DNA of 64,000 nucleotides from Propioniferax innocua. GTDB lineage: Bacteria > Actinomycetota > Actinomycetes > Propionibacteriales > Propionibacteriaceae. Below the pieces are notes generated by a model. That model was not told the origin of the DNA and ran no database searches. It saw nothing but the letters and a program-made list of their open reading frames with translations. Of this stretch, positions 54,092 to 63,599 are shown in pieces (within the stretch, counting starts at the first letter, position 1; each line of letters starts with the position of its first letter). Made by a program: the position numbers and the translations under genes. The stretch is taken from assembly GCF_006716235.1 (NCBI RefSeq), contig NZ_VFOR01000004.1:1-64000 (forward strand), written 5' to 3'.

Positions 54092-54850
54092 TCAGCCGAC
54101 GGCGAGCATCAGCGTCGGGATGCTGAGACCAACGATGTCGAGCATGGCGTGGGCGATCACCAGCGGCAGGAGATTGCGTCGCCACCAGTAGAGCAGGCCG
54201 AACACGATGCCGGCGATGAACGTGGTGATGACCTTCGCCACGATCGCCTGCGGTGAGCCGAGGGCGAACCCGATGTGCTGGAGACCGAACACGAGGGCCA
54301 CGAGCAGCATGCCGGGCCAGCGTCCGATCCATGCCTCGAACCTGGGCTGCAGGTAACCGCGGTACAGCGCCTCCTCCGCGATCGCGATGGTGACGGCGGC
54401 CGGGAACGCTGCGATGCCCACCCACAGCGGGATGCTCGGCATCTCGCCAAGCATCGGCGGCGGACCCTGGTAGGCCACCAGATTGCCGAGGAAGGACGCA
54501 CCGAAGAAAGCCATGGCGACGATCGGGAACAACAGGAACCCCCAACCCACATCGGCCGGTGATCCCGACAGCAGACGGCCCAGCGTCAGACCTTCGCTGC
54601 GAAGCAGGAGCGCGACCACCGCGATCGTCACCACATCGACCAAGATCACCCAGGCGTTCCCGTACAAACCGATGGAGGCGTCGGTGGCGGCCGGGTCGAG
54701 GGCACGGATAATCGCCGGAGCGGTCAGAGCGCAACCGAGGATCAGCACGAGGCGAAGCACGAGCGCCCCGCTGAGCACCATCGGGGAAGGCTGGCGAGAG
54801 GTGGTGGGCTGGTCGGCAGTGCGGACTGTGGGTTGTGTCACGCCCCGCAT
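54092..54850 (-). CDS. CPBP-family intramembrane metalloprotease
   Basis: 252 aa from ATG 54850. About seven membrane segments with the ABI/CPBP motifs EEALYRGYLQPRF (Glu-Glu), FGLQHIGFAL (His) and IAHAMLDIVG (His). Such proteases cleave within membranes in prenylated-protein maturation or bacteriocin immunity. It converges on the EspC-like module, six bases apart; no functional link is evident. Confidence 0.85.
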   Translation of the reverse strand: MRGVTQPTVRTADQPTTSRQPSPMVLSGALVLRLVLILGCALTAPAIIRALDPAATDASIGLYGNAWVILVDVVTIAVVALLLRSEGLTLGRLLSGSPADVGWGFLLFPIVAMAFFGASFLGNLVAYQGPPPMLGEMPSIPLWVGIAAFPAAVTIAIAEEALYRGYLQPRFEAWIGRWPGMLLVALVFGLQHIGFALGSPQAIVAKVITTFIAGIVFGLLYWWRRNLLPLVIAHAMLDIVGLSIPTLMLAVG

Positions 54851-54964
54851 ATTAGGACTGGACGACCGGCCCCAATCACGATGAGATCGATTCGTGACAA
54901 CATCCCGGGCCGGTGGACGCCCGAAGAACATCCGGGCTCCGGACGCCCACCGAAACGGCGCGAT

Positions 54965-56245
54965 TCAGGCGTCGAGGGCCTGATCGAGATCGGCGATGAT
55001 GTCGTCGATGTGCTCAAGGCCCACCGAGAGTCGGACCATCTCAGGCGCCACCCCGGCAGCCACGAGCTCATCGTCGGTGAGCTGCGAATGCGTGGTCGTG
55101 GCGTTGTGGATGGCCAGCGACTTCGCGTCACCGATGTTGGCCAGATGGCTGAAGAGCTTGAGCGAATCGATGAACGACGAGCCGGCCTCACGTCCGTCCT
55201 TGAGCCCGAACGACACCAGACCGCCATACCCGTGACCGGTGAAGACGCGGTCGGCGACAGCCTTGTGGGGACTGTCGTCGAGGCCCGGATAGTTCACCCA
55301 GTCGACCTTCGGATGGCCCTGGAGATGACGCGCCACGGCCATCGCGTTCTCGCAGTGACGTTCCATGCGCACGTGCAGGGATTCGAGGCCCTGCAGGAAC
55401 AGGAAGTTGTTGAGCGGTGCCGAGACCGCGCCCATATTGCGCATGAGCACCGTGCGGGCACGCGTGATGTAGGCAGCAGGGCCGGCGGCGTCGGTCCAGA
55501 CGACACCGTGGTAGGCCGAATCCGGGCCGGTCATGTTGGGGAAACGCGCGGCGTTGGCGACCCAGTCGAAGGTGCCGGCGTCGGTGATGACGCCACCCAT
55601 CGACGTGCCGTGTCCGCCGATGTACTTGGTGGCCGAGTGCACCACGACATCGGCACCGTGTTCGATCGGACGGCACAGGTGGGGCGAAGGCGTGGTGTTG
55701 TCCACCACGAGCGGAAGCCCCTGTGCGTGCGCGGCCCGGGCCCAGGCGTCGATGTCGATGACGTTGAGGGTCGGGTTGCCGAGCGTCTCGGCGAACACGA
55801 GACGGGTGCGATCATCCACCTGCGCGGCGAGAGCGTCGGGATCGTCCGGATCGACGAACCGCACCTCGATGCCGAACTGGGGAAGGGTGTGCGCAAACAG
55901 CGCGTAGGTACCGCCGTAGAGGGTGGTGACCGAAACGATGTTGTCGCCCTGCTGCGCGAGATTCATCACCGCATAGGTGATCGCCGATGAACCCGCCGAG
56001 GTCGCCAAGGAGGCCAGACCACCCTCGAGCGCCGTCATGCGTTGCTCGAAGACATCCTGCGTCGGGTTCATGATCCGGGCATAGATGTTTCCGGGCTTGC
56101 GCAGCGCGAACAGGTCGGCGGCGTGCTCGGTGCTGTCGAAGACGAACGATGAGGTCTGGTAGATCGGCACGGCCCGCGCATTGGTCGCGGGATCGGCTTC
56201 TTCCTGACCGGCGTGTACGGCCAATGTCTCGGGGCGATAATCCAT
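54965..56245 (-). CDS. metY: O-acetylhomoserine aminocarboxypropyltransferase (sulfhydrylase)
   Basis: 426 aa. Cys/Met metabolism PLP enzyme: start PETLAVHAGQEEADPATNARAVPIYQ, PLP Lys in VVHSATKYIGGHGTSMGG, then SLKLFSHLANIGDAKSLAIHN and LTDDELVAAGVAPEMVRLSVG. The length and early motif fit MetY rather than MetB. It makes homocysteine from O-acetylhomoserine and sulphide. It lies 19 bases after the FAD amino-acid oxidase gene on the same strand. Confidence 0.93.
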   Translation of the reverse strand: MDYRPETLAVHAGQEEADPATNARAVPIYQTSSFVFDSTEHAADLFALRKPGNIYARIMNPTQDVFEQRMTALEGGLASLATSAGSSAITYAVMNLAQQGDNIVSVTTLYGGTYALFAHTLPQFGIEVRFVDPDDPDALAAQVDDRTRLVFAETLGNPTLNVIDIDAWARAAHAQGLPLVVDNTTPSPHLCRPIEHGADVVVHSATKYIGGHGTSMGGVITDAGTFDWVANAARFPNMTGPDSAYHGVVWTDAAGPAAYITRARTVLMRNMGAVSAPLNNFLFLQGLESLHVRMERHCENAMAVARHLQGHPKVDWVNYPGLDDSPHKAVADRVFTGHGYGGLVSFGLKDGREAGSSFIDSLKLFSHLANIGDAKSLAIHNATTTHSQLTDDELVAAGVAPEMVRLSVGLEHIDDIIADLDQALDA

Positions 56246-56264
56246 GCACCGAGTATTCCAAACC

Positions 56265-57491
56265 TCAACGAAGTGGATCGAGCGGTCTCAGCGCCGGATC
56301 GACACGACCCTCAAGCATCCATTCCGCGATGAGCCGACCCGTCAGCGGACCGAGCGTCACACCCCACATGCCGTGGCCACCAGCCACCCATACGCCGGCG
56401 GTGCGCGTCGGCCCCACCAGGGGCAGGCCATCGACGGTGACGGGACGACCCCCCACCCAGGTGTCGTGGCGCACCGAGAGATCAGCGTCGATCAGTGACT
56501 CCACCGACCGCACGAGTGCATCCACCCGTGCCTCGTCGAGCGGAGCATCCACCGGACGGAACTCCATGGTCCCCGCCACACGGAGCCCACCATCGAGCGG
56601 CGTGCAGGCCACCCGCTGCCCCGGGAGGTAGAAGGGACCGGGCACTTGCTCGGCGTCGACATCCACACGGAACGAATAGCCACGGCCAGCCACCAGGGGA
56701 ACCCGGACCTTGTGCTCGCGAGCCAGCCGTGGCAACCAGGCCCCGGTGGCGATGACGACATGGTCGGCGTGCACCGACGCACTCGAACAGGCCACGCTGA
56801 CGCCCTTGGCGACCTTCCGGATGCCTTCGACCTCATCGATGATCAGTTCACCGCCACCATCGGTGACGGCCTTGGCCAGAGCGTCGCAGTAGCGTCCGGG
56901 GTTGATGAAACGCTGACCATCGATGCGCACCCCGACGTTCACCTCGTCGCTCAGCACCGGCCGTGCCGCACGCACGGCGTCTCCGCCGACCATCTCCCAC
57001 CTCAGGTCGGTGCCCGACTTCTCGATCAGATCGAATTCACGCAGCAGATCAGCGGCGTCCGCCTCTGACCGGAAGGCCGCCCAGATGGGGGCCTCGGTGG
57101 TCCCCTCATCGAGATCCGCTCCGATCTCGTCGAAGGCCTCGAGCGCCCGCTCGCTCAGGGGAAGATAATGCTGCATCGTCGCGTTCCACGTCCGCAACGT
57201 CGAACGACGCGCGAAACCGAGCCCGAACCGGATGAGCGTCGAGTCCGGGCGAAGCGGCATGTACAACGGGGAATCATCATCGACCAATGACTTCAGGCCG
57301 AATCGGAGGACCGAAGGCTCGGCCAGCGGCACCGTCAGAGCCGGTGACAGCCATCCGGCATTGCCCCACGACGAGCCCGCGGCGGGCCCCTCGCGATCGA
57401 TCACCGTGACCTTCGCGCCACGTTTCTGCAGATGCCAAGCGGTCGAGAGTCCAACGAGTCCGGCACCAACCACCACGATGTGTTGATCCAC
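56265..57491 (-). CDS. FAD-dependent amino-acid oxidase/dehydrogenase (DadA-like)
   Basis: 408 aa from GTG 57491, with AGGAGG eight bases upstream. DAO family: N-terminal VVVGAGLVGLSTAWHLQKRGAKVTVI and the middle YSFRVDVDAEQVPGPFYLP region; the end GVWVAGGHGMWGVTLGPLTGRL is typical of D-amino-acid dehydrogenases. It oxidises a D-amino acid or a secondary amine; substrate unknown. It is transcribed with metY. Confidence 0.82.
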   Translation of the reverse strand: MDQHIVVVGAGLVGLSTAWHLQKRGAKVTVIDREGPAAGSSWGNAGWLSPALTVPLAEPSVLRFGLKSLVDDDSPLYMPLRPDSTLIRFGLGFARRSTLRTWNATMQHYLPLSERALEAFDEIGADLDEGTTEAPIWAAFRSEADAADLLREFDLIEKSGTDLRWEMVGGDAVRAARPVLSDEVNVGVRIDGQRFINPGRYCDALAKAVTDGGGELIIDEVEGIRKVAKGVSVACSSASVHADHVVIATGAWLPRLAREHKVRVPLVAGRGYSFRVDVDAEQVPGPFYLPGQRVACTPLDGGLRVAGTMEFRPVDAPLDEARVDALVRSVESLIDADLSVRHDTWVGGRPVTVDGLPLVGPTRTAGVWVAGGHGMWGVTLGPLTGRLIAEWMLEGRVDPALRPLDPLR

Positions 57492-57537
57492 GATCACAAC
57501 CTCCTGCCGCCGATTACACACCAGAACGACGGCTCTG

Positions 57538-58440
57538 TCAGTGACTTTGCGATTCCCGTGATCGACCGGAGAGATCCTGCTTCCGATGGGCCGCCACCGC
57601 TCGTCGGGTCTGCTCGAGTGTGGACTCGACATCACCCAACCGCAGCTGGGCCACTCTCACGAACAGGAAGTCCACGACGGCCAACTGCACGAGTCGGCTG
57701 GCCAGGGCTCCTGCCCGGAACTCGGCCTCTCTCGCGTGACAGAGCAGCACATGGTCGGCGGCCTCACCGACCGGGGATCCCTCGACACCGGTGAGCGCCA
57801 CCGTCACCGCACCGCGCTCGGCGGCCAGCCGCAGGGCGTTCTCCACTTCTGCGGTGCGGCCCGAGAACGAGATACCCAGCGCCAGGGCACCACGCGGCGC
57901 GAGCGAGGCATGCATCAGCTGCTGATGGGTATCGGGGCTGAAACGACACGGCAGACCAATGCGCTCCAGCTTCTGCTCAAGATCCATCGCGGCCAGGGCG
58001 CTGGCACCCACACCGAACACGAGCGTGCGAGGTCCTTCTGCGACCGTCCGAGCGACGAACTCCAGGGTGTCCTCATTGATCAACCTGGCAGTCTGCTCGA
58101 TGGACCGGGCCTCGTGGAACGCGATCTTCTGCACCACGTCATGCAGACAGTCGTCATCGTTGATGGTGCCCTCGGCGATGTCGGATCGCTCGAGTTCCAC
58201 AGCGCGGCGGGAGAGCTCTTGCGCCAATGCCAACCGCAACGGCGGCCATCCGTCACAACCGACCGAACGGGCGAACCTGATCACGCTCGCCTGCGAGACC
58301 CCGGCCGCTTTCGCCAGATCGGCGACCGTGGCGCCCAGAACCTCGTGCGGATCGTCCACGACAACGCGAGCCACTCGTCCTTCAGCAGTGCTGCCATTGG
58401 CGGCGATCGAGCCGACGCGTTGAAGGATGCCCTCCGACAT
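57538..58440 (-). CDS. MurR/RpiR-family transcriptional regulator
   Basis: 300 aa from ATG 58440. An N-terminal HTH (about 1-77, DLAKAAGVSQASVIRFARSVGCDG) and a C-terminal SIS sugar-phosphate domain (about 125-260, GVGASALAAMDLEQKLERIG and GISFSGRTAEVENAL). It is divergent from murQ and most likely represses the MurNAc cluster, responding to MurNAc-6-phosphate. A candidate operator lies between the genes. Confidence 0.9.
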   Translation of the reverse strand: MSEGILQRVGSIAANGSTAEGRVARVVVDDPHEVLGATVADLAKAAGVSQASVIRFARSVGCDGWPPLRLALAQELSRRAVELERSDIAEGTINDDDCLHDVVQKIAFHEARSIEQTARLINEDTLEFVARTVAEGPRTLVFGVGASALAAMDLEQKLERIGLPCRFSPDTHQQLMHASLAPRGALALGISFSGRTAEVENALRLAAERGAVTVALTGVEGSPVGEAADHVLLCHAREAEFRAGALASRLVQLAVVDFLFVRVAQLRLGDVESTLEQTRRAVAAHRKQDLSGRSRESQSH

Positions 58441-58480
58441 TTCGGCCTCCCCTCTGTGAAACACAGTCTGCCACCCTGTG

Positions 58481-58497
58481 GTGAAACTTTTCTTCAC
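58481..58497. promoter_or_regulatory. Candidate MurR/RpiR operator
   Basis: GTGAA-ACTTTTC-TTCAC is an inverted repeat in the 106-base murR/murQ divergent gap, of the TGAA...TTCA type expected for RpiR regulators. A second small dyad CTGTG-AAA-CACAG lies at 58454-58466. Confidence 0.55.
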
Positions 58498-58546
58498 GTA
58501 ATGCATACTGGATGTAGTAGTACATCATCCGGTCAGAGGAGTCCGC

Positions 58547-59482
58547 ATGACGAGTGCATCAGCGGTCGGCACCACCGAACGGCGGAACCCGGCCACACAG
58601 AACCTCGACAGGCTGCCGCTACCAGCACTGCTGCGCACGATGAATGACGAGGACCACCGCGTCCCGAACGCCGTCGCCGCCGCACTCCCCGCCATAGCCG
58701 ATGCCACCGAACTGATCGTGGATTCCCTCCGGACCGGCGGCCGACTGATCTACACCGGCGCCGGCACCAGCGGACGCCTGGGCGTACTCGACGCCGCCGA
58801 ATGCGTCCCCACCTTCGGAACGTCACCGGAGCAGGTGGTCGGGCTGATCGCCGGCGGCCCCGAAGCCATGTTCCGAGCCATCGAAGGCGCGGAGGACAGT
58901 CCCACTCAGGGGGCTCAGGACCTCGCAGACATCGATGTCGACCAACGCGACACCGTCGTCGGCATCGCCGCATCCGGCCGAACCCCCTATGTTCTCGGCG
59001 CGTTGGAGCATGCCCGATCCGTCGGAGCGTCGACCGTCGCGGTGTCCTGCAATCCCGACTCGGCCATCGGACGACTCGCACAGATCGCGATCGAGGTCGA
59101 CAACGGCCCCGAAGTACTGACCGGCTCGACACGCATGAAAGCCGGGACAAGCCAGAAGATCATCCTCAACATGCTCTCCACCGCAGCGATGGTCCGACTG
59201 GGCAAGGTCTACGGAAACCTCATGGTCGACGTGGTTCCCACCAACGCCAAGCTTCGGGAAAGGGCCGTGCGCATCGTCACTGAAGCCACGCAGTGCTCCG
59301 ACGCCGACGCTCGCGCAGCACTCGAAGCCTCCGACAACCACGCGAAGACAGCGATCGTCATGTTGTTGTGCAACGTCGATGCAGACACCGCCCGACAACG
59401 CCTCGCCGCAGCCGACGGCTTCGTCGGCCAGGCCGCGGCCACTCCAATGAACCCCGACGGACCAGAAGGGACGCAATCATGA
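58547..59482 (+). CDS. murQ: N-acetylmuramic acid 6-phosphate etherase
   Basis: 311 aa. Typical MurQ: ERRNPATQNLDRLP, TGAGTSGRLGVLDAAECVPTFG, IAGGPEAMFRAIEGAEDS, GIAASGRTPYVLGAL, and GSTRMKAGTSQKIILNMLST. It splits MurNAc-6-P into GlcNAc-6-P and D-lactate, allowing reuse of cell-wall sugar. First gene of the murQ-EIIBC-mupG operon; overlaps the PTS gene by four bases. Confidence 0.96.
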   Translation: MTSASAVGTTERRNPATQNLDRLPLPALLRTMNDEDHRVPNAVAAALPAIADATELIVDSLRTGGRLIYTGAGTSGRLGVLDAAECVPTFGTSPEQVVGLIAGGPEAMFRAIEGAEDSPTQGAQDLADIDVDQRDTVVGIAASGRTPYVLGALEHARSVGASTVAVSCNPDSAIGRLAQIAIEVDNGPEVLTGSTRMKAGTSQKIILNMLSTAAMVRLGKVYGNLMVDVVPTNAKLRERAVRIVTEATQCSDADARAALEASDNHAKTAIVMLLCNVDADTARQRLAAADGFVGQAAATPMNPDGPEGTQS

Positions 59483-60924
59483 AGTACGACGAGGTCGGCC
59501 GGCAGATCCACGATGCCGTGGGCGGGGCCGACAACATCTCCTCATTCACCAACTGCATGACTCGACTCCGCGTGAGCGTCCACGACACCGACAAGGTCGA
59601 CGTCGAACGCCTCAAGGAACTCGACGGGGTGATGGGCGTGGTGCCCGGCTCCCAGACACAGATCGTCGTCGGCCCCGGCCACGCCGAAAGGCTGCGTCAG
59701 GCCTTCGCGAAGGTCAGCGGCATCGAGCCGGATCCGGAGGTCGACGACGACACCGATGCGGCGGATCGCGACGTGGCCGCCGAGACCAAGGCCGCCGTGA
59801 AATCGCACCAGACCACCGGCATCCACGCGATGTTCCGGCACATCGGCAACATCTTCGTCCCCATCATCCCGGGCTTCATCGCCTGCGGGCTCGTCCTCGC
59901 CATCGCGAACATCTGGAAGCTGGCAGATCCGGCCATCGCCGAGAACGCCTGGTATCTCGCGTTCGCCGGCATCGGCGGCATCGTCGTGGGTGGACTCAAC
60001 TTTCTGGTCGGCATGAACACCGCCAAAGAGTTCGGCGGAACGCCGGTGCTCGGTTTCATCGCAGGCGGTGTGCCGTTCCTCGAACAGATGGCGGGGGTCG
60101 TCGAAACCGCTCCCGATGGCTCGGAGATTCCGATCCAACAACTCAGCGTCCCTCTCTTCGGAACCCTGAGCCCGGGTCTGGGCGGCGTCATCGGCGTCAT
60201 CGTCACCGCATGGATCTTCACGGTCATCGAGAAGAAACTGCGCACGTTCGTGCCTGCGGTACTGGATCTGTTCGTGGTGCCGATCGTCACCGTTCTCGCC
60301 GGTTCCCTGCTCTGCGTGTTCGTGATCATGCCGATATCGGCGCTCGTGATGAAGGGGCTCACCTGGCTTCTGGTCGACTTCGCACTGCAGCAGGGAGGCA
60401 TCATCGGCGGCTTCCTCATGGCCAGCCTCTTCCTGCCCATGGTGATGCTCGGCGTCCATCAGGGTCTCACCCCAGTCCATGCCGAACTCATCACCCAGCA
60501 TGGGTTCACCATGCTCCTCCCCATCCTCGCGATGGCCGGAGCGGGTCAGGTCGGCATGGCGATCGGCGTCTATCTGCGCACCAGGAACGACAAGCTCCGC
60601 AAAGTCATCCGCGGCGCCTTCCCCGTCGGTGTCCTGGGCATCGGCGAACCGCTCATCTACGGCGTCTCACTGCCCCTGGTCTACCCGTTCATCACTGCCT
60701 GCCTCGGCGCCGGTTTCGGCGGCGCCTTTGTTGCTTTCGGCATACAGCAGGGCGGCGACTTCGGGGCCCAGGCACTCGGTCTGTCGGGAGTCCTCATGGT
60801 TCCGGTGCTCAGCGCCGGCGGGTGGATGTGGTACCTGGGCGGCTGGCTGATCTCCGTGGTGATGGGATTCGTACTGACCTACATGTTCGGGTTCAAGGAG
60901 AAGATGGCCGACCGGATCATGTGA
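59479..60924 (+). CDS. PTS EIIBC component, MurNAc-type (MurP-like)
   Basis: 481 aa from ATG 59479. The EIIB domain has phosphorylation Cys26 in SSFTNCMTRLRV; after a charged linker (about 85-110) the EIIC domain has about ten membrane segments and the catalytic loop GIGEPLIYGVSLPL. No EIIA is fused, so a shared EIIA (crr-type) is needed. The context points to MurNAc or a MurNAc-containing disaccharide as substrate. Confidence 0.9.
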   Translation: MKYDEVGRQIHDAVGGADNISSFTNCMTRLRVSVHDTDKVDVERLKELDGVMGVVPGSQTQIVVGPGHAERLRQAFAKVSGIEPDPEVDDDTDAADRDVAAETKAAVKSHQTTGIHAMFRHIGNIFVPIIPGFIACGLVLAIANIWKLADPAIAENAWYLAFAGIGGIVVGGLNFLVGMNTAKEFGGTPVLGFIAGGVPFLEQMAGVVETAPDGSEIPIQQLSVPLFGTLSPGLGGVIGVIVTAWIFTVIEKKLRTFVPAVLDLFVVPIVTVLAGSLLCVFVIMPISALVMKGLTWLLVDFALQQGGIIGGFLMASLFLPMVMLGVHQGLTPVHAELITQHGFTMLLPILAMAGAGQVGMAIGVYLRTRNDKLRKVIRGAFPVGVLGIGEPLIYGVSLPLVYPFITACLGAGFGGAFVAFGIQQGGDFGAQALGLSGVLMVPVLSAGGWMWYLGGWLISVVMGFVLTYMFGFKEKMADRIM

Positions 60925-60939
60925 CGCAGAGGAGCTCCC

Positions 60940-61980
60940 ATGCTGTTCTCCATCTACCCCACCGACCCACCCGATGTTCGTGCAGCAGTGGTCGACCAAG
61001 CCCGACGGTTGGCGTCCGAACCGACACTGTTCACCTCGCTGCACATCCCCGAGGCCGATGCGCTCGAAGAGTTCCTCGACGAGTTGGCGTCGTTGCACCG
61101 AGACATCGGCGCGACGTTCTGGGCAGACGTCTCACCAGCGACCCTGGAACGATTTGGTCTGGGTGTCGACGACCTTGACGACCTCGCCGCTAAGGGAGTC
61201 ATGGGACTGCGGATCGACTACGGTTTCGACACTTCGGACATCGCGCGAATAGCCGCCACTGGCCTTTCGATCGCGCTCAATGCAAGTACCGTCACCGCCG
61301 AGGAGCTCGACCGGTGCGCCGAATTCGACGTGACCGGTTGGCACAACTACTACCCGCGGCCCGAGACGGGGCTGTCGGTGGAGCACTTCCTGAACCAGAC
61401 CTCGTTGTTCCGTGAACGTGGTCTTCCGGTTCTGGCGTTCATCCCCGGGGAGGTCACGCAGCGGGCTCCACTTCACCGCGGATTGCCCACCCTCGAAGCC
61501 CAGCGTCATGTGAATGCTTGGGTGAACTGGATGCGGTTGCAGCGGCTGGCCCCGGGCATCGACGTGGTGTGTGCAGAGGGGACCGTCCGCGACGAGCATC
61601 TGGAGTGGATCGAACGCTTCCAGGACACCGGAGAACTGACGCTTCCGCTTTCGGAGCTCGCCCCCGGAGCCCGCTATCTCCTTGACCAGCCGTGGTGCCT
61701 TCGAGCAGAGCAGAGTGACATCTCCCAGCGGCTGGAGGGCACCCGCGGCCGCGCTCTGGACGACCATCTTCCCCATGGGCCGCAGCGTCGCGTGGGGGCG
61801 CTGCAGATGGATGGCCCGGCGTGGAAGCGCTACGCCGGTGAAGTGCATCTGATGACCACCGTGCGACCCGTGGACCCCGACCAGTTCTGCATCGGACAGG
61901 TGGCGTCACCGTACGTGGACGTGGTGCCCGAGTTACGAGGACGGGACTGCGTGCGGTTCGTCCAATGGCCAAGCGTGTGA
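60940..61980 (+). CDS. 6-phospho-N-acetylmuramidase (MupG-like, DUF871)
   Basis: 346 aa with AGAGGAG before ATG. TIM-barrel DUF871 protein: GLRIDYGFD, ALNASTVTAEELD and WHNYYPRPETGLS are conserved. The Staphylococcus aureus relative MupG hydrolyses MurNAc-6-P-GlcNAc taken up by a PTS. Together with the PTS and murQ this suggests uptake of the peptidoglycan disaccharide, followed by hydrolysis and lactate removal. Confidence 0.85.
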   Translation: MLFSIYPTDPPDVRAAVVDQARRLASEPTLFTSLHIPEADALEEFLDELASLHRDIGATFWADVSPATLERFGLGVDDLDDLAAKGVMGLRIDYGFDTSDIARIAATGLSIALNASTVTAEELDRCAEFDVTGWHNYYPRPETGLSVEHFLNQTSLFRERGLPVLAFIPGEVTQRAPLHRGLPTLEAQRHVNAWVNWMRLQRLAPGIDVVCAEGTVRDEHLEWIERFQDTGELTLPLSELAPGARYLLDQPWCLRAEQSDISQRLEGTRGRALDDHLPHGPQRRVGALQMDGPAWKRYAGEVHLMTTVRPVDPDQFCIGQVASPYVDVVPELRGRDCVRFVQWPSV

Positions 61981-62395
61981 TCTGAGGCCGCGCCCCGTTT
62001 CGGCAGCGCCGTCAGTCGGGCGACACGGCACGGTGACCACAACCGACCACTCGATTCCGCCGATGGTGGAGAAACCCTTCACCCACGTACACCATGCGAA
62101 CCGAGTGGTCACTTGTGGACATGTTCGGGTCAACCCCAAACACGGCATCGACACCAGCAATCACGCCCCAAGCCATGACCCCAAGGGTGGCCACAACCTC
62201 CCAGCGGATTCTCTCCAAGTGGCCCGCACCCCATTCCCACGACGGCCCGATGAAACGACTGGGAACTTGTGGTCACCCGGTGTTCGGCACATTGCCACAA
62301 GACCACCCCAGCCCCACGCGGTCACTCCTCGGCAGGGTCTGCCAAGATTCACCGGCCCCTCCTCAACGCAGGTGCGCTCTGGTTACCCTGCTGCC
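61981..62395. repeat. Intergenic hairpin elements, copies C1, C2 and a half-copy C3
   Basis: This 415-base gap holds no gene. C1 (62033-62122) has arms GTGACCACAACCGACCACTCG and, on the other strand, GTCCACAAGTGACCACTCGG. C2 (62188-62276) has arms GTGGCCACAACCTCCCAG and GTGACCACAAGTTCCCAG. A lone arm GCCACAAGACCACCCC follows at 62294-62309. Both full elements are about 90 bp and lie about 155 bases apart. Family as at 7987 and 41663. Confidence 0.7.
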
Positions 62396-63499
62396 ATGAC
62401 GTTCTCTCAGCCCTTGGTCGCCCGGCACCTCTTCGGCCCCGGGCCCGGAAACCCTTACCCCGAGGCCACCGCCGCCCTCGGACACCCACTGCTGGGACAC
62501 CTCGACCCTGCTTTTCTCGCGCTCATGGACGAGACCTGCGATCACCTCCGCCAGGTGTGGGGGACGCAGAATCGCCGAACCCTCCCCCTGTCGGCCACCG
62601 GCTCGGCCGGTATGGAGGCCGGTTTCGTCAACACCGTGGAGCCCGGCGACGTGGTGGTCGTCGGCGTGAACGGTCTCTTCGGGCAGCGCATGTGTGATGT
62701 GGCCGCTCGTTGTGGCGCCGAGGTGATCCCGGTGGAGTTCGACTGGGGCACGCCGGTCGACCCACAGCGTCTTGCCGATGCCCATCCGAACCCCAAGGTG
62801 ATCGCCGCGGTGCACGCCGAGACCAGTACCGGTGTGCGCTCGGACATCAAGGCCCTCGGCGAACTCAAGGACGACGCCCTGCTGCTGGTGGATGCCGTGA
62901 CCGCGATCGGCGGTATCGAGCTCAAGGCCGATGACTGGGGCATCGACGTGGGCTACGCGGGCACCCAGAAGTGTCTCGGCGTACCCCCGGGCCTGGCGCC
63001 ATTCACCATCAGCGAGCGCGCTTGGGAACGACGCGTGCAGAAACCGCAGTCGTGGTACCTCGATCTCGGTCTGCTCGGCGGCTACCTCGATTCCGATGGG
63101 ACCGGCGGTGGCCGCACCTATCATCACACTGCTCCAACGGCCATGGTCGCGGCCCTTCACGCCGGCCTCGAGCGGATCCTCGCCGAGGGCCTGGACGCCG
63201 TGATCGCTCGCCACGCGAAGGCCGGGCGTCTCCTTCAGGAAGGTCTGCAGGAGATGGGCCTGGAACTGTTTGCCCAAGAGGGATCGCGCCTGCCTGACCT
63301 GACCACGGTCAAGGTCCCCGAGGGCGTCGACGCCGGGGCCGTCCGGGGTGAACTGCTGGAGCGGTTCAACATCGAGATCGGCGCGGGCGCAGGAAAATTC
63401 GCCAAGTCCGTCTGGCGTATCGGCCTCATGGGCCCGAATGCCAGTGAGGACAGCGCAGAGCTCGTACTGGCCGCACTGAGGGCCGTCCTGAAACGTTGA
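62396..63499 (+). CDS. Class V aminotransferase (alanine-glyoxylate / phosphoserine-like)
   Basis: 367 aa from ATG 62396. PLP enzyme of the AGXT/PucG group: FGPGPGNPYPEATAALGHPLLGHLDP, ATGSAGMEAGFVNTVEPGDVV, VHAETSTGVRSDI, LLVDAVTAIGGIEL and PLP Lys in YAGTQKCLGVPPGLAP. It probably transfers the amino group between alanine or serine and glyoxylate. Promoter and leader would lie in the repeat region upstream; no clear RBS is visible, so it may be leaderless. Confidence 0.88.
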   Translation: MTFSQPLVARHLFGPGPGNPYPEATAALGHPLLGHLDPAFLALMDETCDHLRQVWGTQNRRTLPLSATGSAGMEAGFVNTVEPGDVVVVGVNGLFGQRMCDVAARCGAEVIPVEFDWGTPVDPQRLADAHPNPKVIAAVHAETSTGVRSDIKALGELKDDALLLVDAVTAIGGIELKADDWGIDVGYAGTQKCLGVPPGLAPFTISERAWERRVQKPQSWYLDLGLLGGYLDSDGTGGGRTYHHTAPTAMVAALHAGLERILAEGLDAVIARHAKAGRLLQEGLQEMGLELFAQEGSRLPDLTTVKVPEGVDAGAVRGELLERFNIEIGAGAGKFAKSVWRIGLMGPNASEDSAELVLAALRAVLKR

Positions 63500-63599
63500 T
63501 CCCAAGGAAAGGCTGACATAGGCGGCGATGTGGCGCCGGAGGAGTTGCCCCGTCGCCTGTCCGGTGACCCCGTAGGTCAGCGGCCACGGAGAAGTTGAA

